From: Gammaproteobacteria bacterium
Lineage (GTDB): Bacteria > Pseudomonadota > Gammaproteobacteria > Eutrophobiales > Eutrophobiaceae
Assembly (NCBI GenBank): GCA_004297165.1
Contig: SCUJ01000008.1
Location: 310,001-374,000 of the forward strand
DNA length: 64,000 nucleotides
Direction of reading: 5' to 3'
Below the pieces are notes generated by a model that did no database searches, was not told the DNA's origin, and saw only the letters and a list, made by a program, of their open reading frames with translations. The position numbers were made by a program, and so were the translations under genes. Positions 8,145-18,488 of the stretch are shown piece after piece. The number at the start of each line of letters is the position of its first letter. Positions within the stretch are counted from its first letter, which is position 1.

Positions 8145-8201
8145 GATCCGATTATGTATGATATTCAATGAACTTGGAATTACCTGGAGACAACCATAGC
8201 A

Positions 8202-10249
<2,048 letters not shown>

Positions 10250-10380
10250 AAAAACTACTGCGCTAGGCATAACGGCGTTGCGCGCGGTCTCGAAATCCTC
10301 ATTTACTTACGTGTAAACTCCGGTTTCTCGCCCGCGTGCGCCTGGTTCTGCCGTCGCTCGTGACGTTTTTCAATAGTCTG
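10250..10380. repeat. Palindromic intergenic repeat, copy A; likely bidirectional terminator
   Basis: The space between convergent sucD and the DUF5989 gene is an imperfect palindrome of about 120 bp. It starts AAAAACTACTGCGC and ends GTGACGTTTTT, so an A-run and a T-run flank the structure. The core pairs CGAAATCCTCATTTAC with GTAAACTCCGGTTTCTCG imperfectly. The left part, including GGCATAACGGCGTTGCG, recurs at 58052-58096. Read either way it ends in a hairpin plus T-run, fitting termination of both converging transcripts. The layout also fits a miniature inverted-repeat element. No gene is seen here. Confidence 0.7.
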
Positions 10381-10384
10381 CTGG

Positions 10385-10537
10385 TTAGAATAAGGTATAG
10401 ATAAAAGGGGCGACCGCCGACCCCGGGCCGAAAACGATCAGCGCGCCGAGCAGCAGCAGCACAATGAATATCGGCGCGAGCCAGAACTTTTTCCGCTCGC
10501 GCATGAACAGCCACAAATCCTTCAGCAAATCGAACAT
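10385..10537 (-). CDS. DUF5989 (SxtK-like) single-pass membrane protein
   Basis: A 50-residue frame begins MFDLLKDLWLFMRERKKFW and has one hydrophobic helix (about 20-36), followed by GPGSAVAPFIYTLF at the C-terminus. This pattern matches the DUF5989 family, small proteins found next to carbamoyltransferases and SxtJ homologues; the counterpart in the saxitoxin cluster is SxtK. No function is known. Its ATG overlaps the stop of the SxtJ-like gene by one base (TGATG), indicating coupled translation. The basic segment before the helix suggests a cytoplasmic N-terminus. Confidence 0.85.
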   Translation of the reverse strand: MFDLLKDLWLFMRERKKFWLAPIFIVLLLLGALIVFGPGSAVAPFIYTLF

Positions 10538-10950
10538 CAGAAGGGGCGCTCCATGGATTTGGCGGGTCGCCTCACGCTCGGAATTCGATAGGAGGCCACG
10601 CCGGGATCCGGCCTCGATCCGGTCTGGATGACTTTTAATCGCCGCGCTGCGATTCCCATCGGGGTCAAGACCAGATAATACAGTATGGCCAGGATCAACG
10701 GCGCGGTGATCCGGTTAAGCGCTTCCCCCAGTTTCATCCAGGGACGGTAAAGGTGGATCAGCGAGAGCGGCGCCAACAGCGTCCAGGACATCAATAACAC
10801 GCACACCCACCAGGGCCAGAGCAGCGCCGGACTCCGGCCCGACCACCACGGCAGCAACATCCCGAAGAACACGCTCGTCATCAGCGCCATAACCATACCG
10901 AACTTTTGCAGATCGCAGCGGCCGGGCGGTTGAATTGTCTTTACAGTCAT
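10537..10950 (-). CDS. SxtJ-family membrane protein
   Basis: The protein has 137 residues from ATG 10950, which lies 2 bp after the carbamoyltransferase stop; an upstream in-frame start would overlap that gene. Two or three TM helices are visible: about 17-38, 48-70 and 80-102. The segment FGMVMALMTSVFFGMLLPWW and the following Trp-rich stretch resemble SxtJ, a protein of unknown function encoded beside the O-carbamoyltransferase SxtI in saxitoxin clusters and beside similar carbamoyltransferases elsewhere. Its fixed place between the carbamoyltransferase and the DUF5989 gene suggests it docks that enzyme to the membrane; this is inference. Confidence 0.82.
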   Translation of the reverse strand: MTVKTIQPPGRCDLQKFGMVMALMTSVFFGMLLPWWSGRSPALLWPWWVCVLLMSWTLLAPLSLIHLYRPWMKLGEALNRITAPLILAILYYLVLTPMGIAARRLKVIQTGSRPDPGVASYRIPSVRRPAKSMERPF

Positions 10951-10952
10951 CT

Positions 10953-12794
10953 TCAATCCGGTTCGAATTCCTGTTGCCGACAAGTAGTGGACGCCGGACG
11001 GGGTTGCTCCTGTTTCATCAGTACATAATTTTCCATGACCAGCAGGTCCATCTCCGTCCGCATGAAACAGCGGTAGGCGTCTTCCGGCGTACAGACGATC
11101 GGTTCTCCGCGTACATTAAATGAGGTGTTGACCAGCACCGCGCACCCGGTCAGGGCCGCGAAGGCGCTGATGAGCGCATGATAGCGCGGGTTCGTGTCCT
11201 GATGCACTGTCTGGATCCTGGCCGTGCAGTCCACATGGGTTACAGCCGGCAGCCGGGAACGCCGGACCTTGAGCCGATCGAGTCCGGTCAGGGCGGCGTC
11301 GGCCGCGCTCACTGGCAGACAGAATTCATCCCGCACCAGCCCCACCAACGACATGTAAGGGGAATCCGCGATCCCCTCGAAATACTCAGTCGCACGTTCC
11401 GACAGCACCGATGGGGCGAACGGACGAAAGGATTCCCGGTATTTAATCTTGAGATTCATTGTCGACTGCATCCGGGGATTGCGGGGATCGCCGAGTATGG
11501 ACCGGCAACCGAGCGCCCGCGGGCCGAATTCCATGCGCCCCTGGAACCAGCCGGTGACCGCGCCCTCCGCGAGCCGGCTCGCTACATAGGGCATGAGATC
11601 CGCATCCGGCATCTCGGTATACACCGCGCCGAGTTCATCGAGCGTTTGCCGTATCTCCATGTTGCCATAAATCGGCCCCAACAGGCTGCCCGACATCTTG
11701 TCACTCACTCCGCCCCGGCGGTCTTGTCCCAGATATTCATGCCAGACCGACAGAGCCGCCCCGATCGCCCCACCAGCGTCCCCGGCGGCCGGTTGCACCC
11801 AAAGGTTCTCTACAACCCGATCCCTCAACAATCTGCCATTGGCAACGCAATTGAGGGCGACGCCGCCGGCGAGACACAACCTGTCTTGGCCCGTTTCTTC
11901 CCTCACCGTCCGGGCGAGCCGCGCCACCACCTCTTCGGTAACCGCCTGGATGGAACTCGCGAGATTCATCTCCCTCTCTGTCAACGGTTGATCCGGCAGG
12001 CGCGGAGGGCCGCCGAAGAGCTGATTGAACCGGCCATTGGTCATGGTCAGGCCGGTGGTATAGTCGAAATAATCCATGTTCAGCCGGAAGGTGCCGTCCG
12101 GTTTCAGATCAATCAACCGCTCCAGGATCATATCCTTGTATAGAGGTTCGCCGTAAGGCGCGAGTCCCATGAGTTTATATTCGCCGGAGTTGACCTTGAA
12201 TCCCGTATAGTACGTGAACGCGGAGTACAACAAACCCGCGGAATGGGGGAAATCGATCTGCCAGAGCGGCGTCAGCCGGTTGTCCTCTCCGAGCCAAACT
12301 GATGTGGTCGCCCACTCCCCGACGCCATCGAGACACAACACCGCGGCGTTCTGGTACGGCGCGGGAAAAAAAGCGGAGGCCGCATGGGCCTGGTGATGTT
12401 CGGTGAATAGCAGCGGCGGCAGGTCGGCGGTATTACCATCGCCGAGGACCGCACACTCTTCCTTCAGGATCGTCTTCAGGTAAAGCTTTTCCTTGAGCCA
12501 GATCGGCATCGCCGTTCGGAAGGATCTGAATCCGCGCGGCGCCTTGGCGAGATAGGTATCGAGCAACCGCTCGAATTTGAGCAGGGGTTTATCGTAAAAG
12601 ACAAGGTAGTCCAGGTCCGCCATGTCCATCCCGGCATGGGCAAGGCAATAACTTGCTGCCTGGCGCGGGAAACCGGCATCGTGCCGCTTCCGGGTAAAAC
12701 GCTCCTCCTGGGCCGCGGCGACGATCTCGCCGTCGATAATCAGGGCGGCGGCACTGTCATGATAAAAGGCGGAGAGGCCCAGGATCGCGGTCAT
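10953..12794 (-). CDS. O-carbamoyltransferase (NodU/CmcH/SxtI family)
   Basis: A 613-residue cytosolic enzyme starting MTAILGLSAFYHDSAAALI. The N-terminal Kae1-like domain has EERFTRKRHDAGFP (about 35-48) and FTEHHQAHAASAFF (about 130-145), which holds metal-binding histidines. The C-terminal domain has GRMEFGPRALGCRSIL near 415-430, which in family members binds carbamoyl phosphate and makes carbamoyl-adenylate. Such enzymes carbamoylate hydroxyls on sugars (NodU), antibiotics or toxins. Its ATG overlaps the SGNH stop by 4 bp. With no polyketide or peptide synthesis genes nearby, a sugar or lipid-linked acceptor is more likely than a natural product; the acceptor is unknown. Confidence 0.93.
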   Translation of the reverse strand: MTAILGLSAFYHDSAAALIIDGEIVAAAQEERFTRKRHDAGFPRQAASYCLAHAGMDMADLDYLVFYDKPLLKFERLLDTYLAKAPRGFRSFRTAMPIWLKEKLYLKTILKEECAVLGDGNTADLPPLLFTEHHQAHAASAFFPAPYQNAAVLCLDGVGEWATTSVWLGEDNRLTPLWQIDFPHSAGLLYSAFTYYTGFKVNSGEYKLMGLAPYGEPLYKDMILERLIDLKPDGTFRLNMDYFDYTTGLTMTNGRFNQLFGGPPRLPDQPLTEREMNLASSIQAVTEEVVARLARTVREETGQDRLCLAGGVALNCVANGRLLRDRVVENLWVQPAAGDAGGAIGAALSVWHEYLGQDRRGGVSDKMSGSLLGPIYGNMEIRQTLDELGAVYTEMPDADLMPYVASRLAEGAVTGWFQGRMEFGPRALGCRSILGDPRNPRMQSTMNLKIKYRESFRPFAPSVLSERATEYFEGIADSPYMSLVGLVRDEFCLPVSAADAALTGLDRLKVRRSRLPAVTHVDCTARIQTVHQDTNPRYHALISAFAALTGCAVLVNTSFNVRGEPIVCTPEDAYRCFMRTEMDLLVMENYVLMKQEQPRPASTTCRQQEFEPD

Positions 12795-14137
12795 GGAGTA
12801 ACCGTGGTTCCCAGAATCAGAAGAGGTTCAAGCTCCGCCACGGGAATTCGTCCCATCATGATCAGACCTGACAAACGCATACTTTCCACCATTGGAGGAC
12901 TTAGCTTGTTGATCAATCTTTCAGCATCCCCGTCAATCAGCCATAGCTGCCCGTTTCGTATATAAACCGGAAACTGCATCGCGCTTGCCGTTTTGCTGAT
13001 TGCCAATCCTTGCGGAAGAGCCGGTACGGTTGCTCTGATGGACTTGGCAATCTGTTTCGCTATTATCGCGTAACCGTATCCCAGCGGATGACCATCGATG
13101 TTGCCCGGATAGAGCGGATCCGGCATCAGGGCGGCCTCCTGGAGTGCTGATGTCACTTCTACATAGGTCGCCCCAGGCAAAGACCGGAGTTCATTTTCCA
13201 ACCAGGCGATCCTGGAGGATTCTGCCGCGATCAGGTCCTCATATGCCTGATTTGTTTTTATCTCATCTCTGCGGATCTTGTTCAGAAAGACGAATTCCTT
13301 CGTGGGTATTATGGTGAATACAGGCGATACCCCTCTGCTGCGTGAAGCCTCGGCGATATCCCGCGCGACCGCAAGCATGATCTCATAACCCAGGTCCACC
13401 GCGGGGTGCCGCATGTTGGAGAGCAGACGCAACGCCGGCGTAAATCCCGATTTGGCGCCGTCGCTGAACTCCACCAGCCAATGTTCATTATCCGGCGGGG
13501 GAAACTTCATCGCCGGTATATCCGCCGCCGAAACCGAAGCACCTGCCAAATATTCCCGCCGCTGGTCCGATGCCAAAGCCAGATTGACCGTTTCTATGGG
13601 ATCGTTGCCTGTATAGAAAGCGACTATCACCAGCCGCGGCTGAAACTGTAGCGCCTTGGAGAAAGCATAGAGATATTGCACCGCCCCCCAGCCGCCGGTC
13701 GCCATGCTGTAGACCTCAATTCCAGGAGGCAACATCTCTCGCAAGAGAGAAGGCCAGTTTTCATGGAATATCGCGTTGTTGCCGTAGGTTTGGCTGTCCC
13801 CGATTGCCACTATATCGGCGGCATTAGGCACGCCCAGGTTTCGGAAACCCAACAGGTCATTCGGCCCCACGTTACCGAGGTCAGGATACAGCGTCGGGGC
13901 GCGAACGCCGACCAGTGGATCATTGATGAGATATTCATGCGTATCCCGGTCCACGCGCCGGAAAACGCCTTCATAAAATGGCGCGACTTCCTCGCCCGAT
14001 CGAACCATGACCAGATCGGACGAGATCCCGAGCAGAGTGGGGGCGAACCAGCGTATCAATCCGAGCGCTATCGCCAGCGTGAGCACGGTGACTAGCCCCA
14101 ACGTCAGGAACTCGACGAGCCGGCCGCTCTTACTCAC
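12791..14137 (-). CDS. Membrane-anchored SGNH/GDSL hydrolase-family protein
   Basis: This 448-residue protein has one N-terminal TM helix (about 9-30) and a long, probably periplasmic domain. Block I VAIGDSQTYGNN (near 110-121) supplies the catalytic Ser, GGWGAVQY near 150 resembles block II, FYTGND near 175 gives the Asn of block III, and a D-x-H pair in GNIDGHPLGYGY near 350 supplies the remaining residues. The family includes esterases and the acetyltransferases of the AlgX/AlgJ type. First gene of the SGNH-carbamoyltransferase-SxtJ-DUF5989 operon; stop and start overlap as ATGA. It may add or remove acyl groups on the glycan that is carbamoylated; that link is inferred. Confidence 0.87.
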   Translation of the reverse strand: MSKSGRLVEFLTLGLVTVLTLAIALGLIRWFAPTLLGISSDLVMVRSGEEVAPFYEGVFRRVDRDTHEYLINDPLVGVRAPTLYPDLGNVGPNDLLGFRNLGVPNAADIVAIGDSQTYGNNAIFHENWPSLLREMLPPGIEVYSMATGGWGAVQYLYAFSKALQFQPRLVIVAFYTGNDPIETVNLALASDQRREYLAGASVSAADIPAMKFPPPDNEHWLVEFSDGAKSGFTPALRLLSNMRHPAVDLGYEIMLAVARDIAEASRSRGVSPVFTIIPTKEFVFLNKIRRDEIKTNQAYEDLIAAESSRIAWLENELRSLPGATYVEVTSALQEAALMPDPLYPGNIDGHPLGYGYAIIAKQIAKSIRATVPALPQGLAISKTASAMQFPVYIRNGQLWLIDGDAERLINKLSPPMVESMRLSGLIMMGRIPVAELEPLLILGTTVTP

Positions 14138-14240
14138 TTCGCACCTTCATGACATTTCATCGGCCGCATAATATCCTATGCGTCCATACGCTCAAAAACG
14201 CAGCCACACGCCAGGCCAACCCCGGCAGGACACATGATTC

Positions 14241-15860
14241 GTGAAGCTCGCCATCGCCCAGATTAATCTGCATGTAGGCAACATCCGGAAAAACACCGCG
14301 GAGATCATCGGCTGGATCAGACAGGCGCGGGAAATCCGGCAGGCGGAACTGATCGTCTTCCCGGAACTCGCCATCTGCGGTTATCCCCCTGAGGATCTGC
14401 TGCTGCGCCCGTCGTTCTTCCGCCAAATCCGCCAGGCCCTGCAAGAGATCTGCGATGCAACCCAAGGGATTGCGGTGCTGATCGGTTTCCCCTGGAGCGA
14501 AAATGACCGCATCTATAATGCCTGCGCCCTGATCAAGGACGGCGACGAGGTCGCGAGATATTACAAAAAGGTCCTGCCCAATTACGGCGTTTTCGACGAA
14601 AAGCGTTATTTCCATCCCGGTGATACTACCCGCATCGTGCAACTCGACGGCATTCCAATCTCCCTCAGCATCTGCGAAGACCTCTGGACCCCGGATCACG
14701 CCCGGGCCTCCGCGGCAGCCGGGGCGCGCTTGTTAATCAACATCAACGCCTCGCCTTATCATCAGGGCAAGGCGGCCGAGCGGACGGCGCTGTTAAAAGC
14801 GCGCGCCGCGGAGACCGGCCTGTCCATCGTCTATGTCAATCTGCTCGGCGGGCAGGATGAGTTGGTCTTCGACGGCGGATCGACGATCGTCGATGGCAAT
14901 GGCGCGATCGTGTATCGGGCCCCGCAGTTCGAGGAGGGTTTGTATCTCATCGAGTTGAAGGCAAGCAATGGCGAGTTACAAGTCCATCCGGAACAACTCT
15001 CCGCGCCGGAACTCACCAACGTAGCGGGTATCTATCAGGCCCTCGTCATGGGCGTCCGGGATTATGTCCACAAGAACGGTTTCAAGGGGGCATTGATCGG
15101 GCTCTCCGGCGGCATCGACTCCGCCCTGACGCTCGCCATCGCCGTGGACGCGCTGGGCGCGGAAAATGTCATGGCGGTCATGCTGCCCTCGCGCTACACG
15201 GCGGACATGAGCACGGAGGACGCCCGGGCGATGGCGGATCGGCTCGGCGCGCCGTGGCATATCATCCCCATCGAGAAAGCCTTCCATGCCTTCACGGAAT
15301 TACTTGCGCCTGTATTCGCCGGCCTGCCCGCCGATCTCACCGAAGAAAACATCCAGGCGCGTTGCCGCGGGGTGTTGCTCATGGCCATCTCAAATAAAAC
15401 CGGCATGCTGCTGCTGACCACCGGCAATAAAAGCGAAATGGCGGTGGGTTACGCCACTCTCTACGGGGACATGGCCGGCGGATTCGCCCCCCTCAAGGAT
15501 GTCTCCAAGCAGTTGGTCTACGCCCTGTCGCGCTGGCGCAATGCACGCGCGGAGGTCATCCCGCAGCGGGTCCTGGAACGTCCGCCGAGCGCCGAACTGC
15601 GCCCGGATCAGAAGGACGAGGACAGCCTGCCACCCTATGAAATTCTGGATAAGATCCTCGAGCGGTATATCGAGAACGACGAAAACCCCGAATCGATTAT
15701 CGCGAGCGGATTCGATCGGGATCTGGTGTTCGAGGTCACGCGACTGGTGGATCGCAGCGAATACAAACGCCGCCAGGCGGCGCCAGGCATCAAGATCACC
15801 CAACGCGCCTTCGGCCGGGATCGCCGCTATCCAATCACCTCCGGTTACCTGGACGTGTAG
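14241..15860 (+). CDS. nadE: Glutamine-dependent NAD+ synthetase
   Basis: This 539-residue enzyme makes NAD+ from deamido-NAD+, ATP and glutamine, the last step of NAD synthesis. The N-terminal nitrilase-type amidase (about 1-260) has the triad E42 (FPELAICGYP), a Lys near 110 (YYKKVLPNYG) and C145 (SICEDLW). The C-terminal synthetase has the P-loop SGGIDSAL from about 289. The start is GTG, preceded by AGGA about ten bases upstream; the encoded KLAIAQIN is the family's usual beginning. It is transcribed away from the SGNH operon across about 100 bp and converges with bamD, only 18 bp from its stop. Confidence 0.96.
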   Translation: MKLAIAQINLHVGNIRKNTAEIIGWIRQAREIRQAELIVFPELAICGYPPEDLLLRPSFFRQIRQALQEICDATQGIAVLIGFPWSENDRIYNACALIKDGDEVARYYKKVLPNYGVFDEKRYFHPGDTTRIVQLDGIPISLSICEDLWTPDHARASAAAGARLLININASPYHQGKAAERTALLKARAAETGLSIVYVNLLGGQDELVFDGGSTIVDGNGAIVYRAPQFEEGLYLIELKASNGELQVHPEQLSAPELTNVAGIYQALVMGVRDYVHKNGFKGALIGLSGGIDSALTLAIAVDALGAENVMAVMLPSRYTADMSTEDARAMADRLGAPWHIIPIEKAFHAFTELLAPVFAGLPADLTEENIQARCRGVLLMAISNKTGMLLLTTGNKSEMAVGYATLYGDMAGGFAPLKDVSKQLVYALSRWRNARAEVIPQRVLERPPSAELRPDQKDEDSLPPYEILDKILERYIENDENPESIIASGFDRDLVFEVTRLVDRSEYKRRQAAPGIKITQRAFGRDRRYPITSGYLDV

Positions 15861-15878
15861 CCCGCACGGACGAAGGGG

Positions 15879-16652
15879 TTACTTCACTCTGGTCTTTCTG
15901 ACTTCCGCGATCCCTGCGTGGTTGGGGAAATTCATCTCGAGGACCCGCAGCGCATCATCCGAAAGTTTGTCCATTTCCATGATCTTGTAAGACTTCGCCA
16001 TGATGACCAGCGCGTCGGGCACGGCGGTGGTGCGATCGTAATTCTCGACGACATAGCGCGCCCGATTCGCCGCCGCGACGAAGGCCCCCCGGCGCATGTA
16101 ATAGGTGGCGACATTGACCTCATGTTCCGCAAGCAGATTGCGCAGGTAGGTCATCCGCTTGCGGGTATCATCGATATACGGGCTCTCCGGAAAGCGTTCC
16201 GCGAGGTCGGAAAAGTCCTTGAATGCCTGCAGGGCGTCCGTGTTGTCCCGCTGCGCCAGGTCGATGGGGAGAAACCGATCCGTGAAGCTCTTGCCCTTGT
16301 TGAAATTTACCAGGCCACGGAGATAGTAGGCGTAGTCCACCCGCTCATTTTGCGGATACAACCGGATAAACCGGTCACAGGTTGACAATGCCTCCTCGTA
16401 CTTCTCCAGCTTGAAATAGACGAAGGCGAGGTCCAGGAGCGACTGCTGCCCATAGACCCCGAACGGAAACCGGGTCTCCATGACTTCATAGTATTCGACT
16501 GCGCGGCTATAGTAGCCGGAATCCATGGCCTTTTTCGCCTCGTCATATAATTTCTCCACGGTCCAGTCCTGACCGAGTTGATTATCGTCTTTTCTATCGA
16601 GGAAGGAACAGCCGGCGCCAAGCAGCACAGTCAACAACAAAAGGATTCGCAT
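15879..16652 (-). CDS. bamD: Outer membrane assembly lipoprotein BamD
   Basis: A 257-residue lipoprotein with signal peptide and lipobox LLGAGC (lipid-modified Cys at about 15), then TPR repeats across about 30-240. YYSRAVEYYEVMETRFPFG and ALSTCDRFIRLYPQNERVDYA are typical BamD repeats. It is the essential partner of BamA in inserting beta-barrel proteins into the outer membrane. ATG 16652 is chosen because it opens directly into the signal peptide; an upstream in-frame start adds an implausible 12 residues. It is divergent from rluD across 84 bp, a layout conserved in many gammaproteobacteria. Confidence 0.95.
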   Translation of the reverse strand: MRILLLLTVLLGAGCSFLDRKDDNQLGQDWTVEKLYDEAKKAMDSGYYSRAVEYYEVMETRFPFGVYGQQSLLDLAFVYFKLEKYEEALSTCDRFIRLYPQNERVDYAYYLRGLVNFNKGKSFTDRFLPIDLAQRDNTDALQAFKDFSDLAERFPESPYIDDTRKRMTYLRNLLAEHEVNVATYYMRRGAFVAAANRARYVVENYDRTTAVPDALVIMAKSYKIMEMDKLSDDALRVLEMNFPNHAGIAEVRKTRVK

Positions 16653-16736
16653 GGGTGATAGGTTATAACAATCCACATCCGCTGGCAAAAGACAGTATGA
16701 TGTCTTTGGAGTTCAACATTGACGAAGATTTCATAT

Positions 16737-17690
16737 ATGCAGGCTGAACAACTCGCCGCTTCCGTCCCCGCGGACCTGGCCGGTAAACGACTCGATCAGG
16801 CGCTGGCCGCCTTGTTTCCGCAACACTCGCGCTCAAGGTTGCAGGAATGGATCCGCGCCGACCGGGTGCTGCTCAACGGCCAACCGGTCAGCCAACGTCA
16901 TACGGTTAAAAGCGGTGATGACGTGATCGTGCATCCCATCACCCTGACCCATGCCGCCTGGACCCCGCAACCCATCACACTCGATATCCGCCACGAGGAT
17001 CAGGCGCTGCTCATAATCAATAAACCCGCGGGACTCGTGGTCCATCCCGGGGCCGGCAATCCCGATCGCACCTTGCTGAACGCACTCCTGCATCATGATG
17101 CCGCGCTGCACTCCGTGCCGCGGGCGGGGATCATTCAGCGGCTGGACAAGGATACTTCCGGCCTCATGGTTATCGCCCGCACCCCGGAGGCCCACACATT
17201 CCTGGTGGAGCAGATGGGGCGCCGGCTGATTCGGCGGGAATATGAAGCCATCGTCTGCGGGACGATCACCTCCGGGGGTTCGGTCGACGCCCCCATCGGC
17301 CGCCATCAGACTCAACGTACCCGGATGGCCGTGACCCACAAGGGCAAACTGGCGGTCACCCACTACCGCATCATCCGGCGCTATCGAAGCCATACGCATC
17401 TGCGCCTGCGTCTCGAGACCGGCCGCACCCATCAGATCCGCGTCCACATGGCCTCCATCCATCATCCAATCGTGGGGGATCCGGTTTATGGCGGTCGCGC
17501 CCGCCTCCCTGCCGCCATCCCCGAGGATTTACGCAATCGCCTCAAGTCGTTTCCGCGCCAGGCGTTGCATGCCTGTTATCTGGAACTGACGCATCCTATC
17601 ACCGGCGCTACTCTGCAACAGACAGCACCGCTGCCCGAGGATATGCGGGTGCTGCTGGATGCCCTTGATCAAGTCGCGCGTGAAGTCTGA
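16737..17690 (+). CDS. rluD: 23S rRNA pseudouridine synthase RluD
   Basis: The 317-residue protein has an S4 RNA-binding domain (about 10-75: AGKRLDQALAALF, SRSRLQEWIRADRVLLNG) and a pseudouridine synthase domain with RLDKDTSGLMV near 135-145 carrying the catalytic Asp. RluD modifies U1911, U1915 and U1917 of 23S rRNA helix 69 in E. coli. The position opposite bamD and directly before pgeF is typical of rluD and supports RluD over RluA or RluC. ATG 16737 is preferred to an in-frame TTG six codons upstream. Confidence 0.93.
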   Translation: MQAEQLAASVPADLAGKRLDQALAALFPQHSRSRLQEWIRADRVLLNGQPVSQRHTVKSGDDVIVHPITLTHAAWTPQPITLDIRHEDQALLIINKPAGLVVHPGAGNPDRTLLNALLHHDAALHSVPRAGIIQRLDKDTSGLMVIARTPEAHTFLVEQMGRRLIRREYEAIVCGTITSGGSVDAPIGRHQTQRTRMAVTHKGKLAVTHYRIIRRYRSHTHLRLRLETGRTHQIRVHMASIHHPIVGDPVYGGRARLPAAIPEDLRNRLKSFPRQALHACYLELTHPITGATLQQTAPLPEDMRVLLDALDQVAREV

Positions 17691-18435
17691 CCAGGCGCTC
17701 TGGCATCAGGCGGAATGGCCCGCGCCGCGACACATCCGGGCCGGGTTTACAAGCTCCTACCCTCAATCCAGGACCGAGGATCCCGTGGGTTTCAATCTCG
17801 CCCTGCATGCCGGCGGTGACCCCGAGCAGGCGCAATGTAACCGCGAAATACTAAAAGAAGAATTACGTTTACCGGCCCAACCGCTTTGGCTGAGGCAGGT
17901 TCATGGCGACCATATCCTCAAGCCTGGAACGGACAATGCCGATAATGAGGCGGACGGTTGCTATACCGATCGACGCGGCACAGTCTGCGCGGTGCTCACG
18001 GCGGATTGCATCCCCCTGCTGCTGTGCGCCACGAACGGCGCGGAGATCGCGGCGGTTCATGCCGGTTGGCGCGGCTTGTGCAACGGGGTGATCGAACGGG
18101 CTCTGGATTGTTTCACGTACGCCCCCGCCGCCATCATGGCCTGGCTGGGTCCGCATATCTGCGCCCGGCATTATGAGATTGGGGTCGAGGTCAGGGAACG
18201 CTGTCTCGCCGTCTTCGGCGCGAAGGCGCATACTGCCTTCACGGCTGCGCGGACCGATCACTGGCAGGCGGATCTGGCGCAACTCGCGGGTCTCGCCCTC
18301 GCCGCGCGCGGCGTGGCGAGTGTATATCGCTGCGGGCTTTGCACGTATGAACGAGCGGATTTATTGTATTCTCACCGGCGCGACGTGAACGCAGGCAGGT
18401 TCGCCAGCCTGATCTGGATGACGCCGGACAGTTGA
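17659..18435 (+). CDS. pgeF: Purine nucleoside phosphorylase/polyphenol oxidase family protein PgeF
   Basis: A 258-residue member of the YfiH/LACC1 (DUF152) family. Conserved elements are LRQVHGDHI (about 76-84), CAVLTADCIPLLLC (about 110-123) and HAGWRGLCNGVIE (about 134-146), which provide the Cys and His residues that bind zinc or copper. Family members are reported as adenosine/purine nucleoside phosphorylases and, in E. coli, as a factor correcting peptidoglycan composition. Its start overlaps the end of rluD by 32 bp in another frame, so the two form one operon; rluD-pgeF(-clpB) is a common gammaproteobacterial order. Confidence 0.93.
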   Translation: MPLIKSRVKSDQALWHQAEWPAPRHIRAGFTSSYPQSRTEDPVGFNLALHAGGDPEQAQCNREILKEELRLPAQPLWLRQVHGDHILKPGTDNADNEADGCYTDRRGTVCAVLTADCIPLLLCATNGAEIAAVHAGWRGLCNGVIERALDCFTYAPAAIMAWLGPHICARHYEIGVEVRERCLAVFGAKAHTAFTAARTDHWQADLAQLAGLALAARGVASVYRCGLCTYERADLLYSHRRDVNAGRFASLIWMTPDS

Positions 18436-18488
18436 CCGGGTTTTATACTTGAAACGATTTCCTACAATAACCTGAAGGAATCCTCGCC

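Noticed and set aside
10299-10514. A 71-codon minus-strand frame over the sucD downstream region
   Set aside because: It is a different frame over the DUF5989 gene and the hairpin repeat, with no family features.
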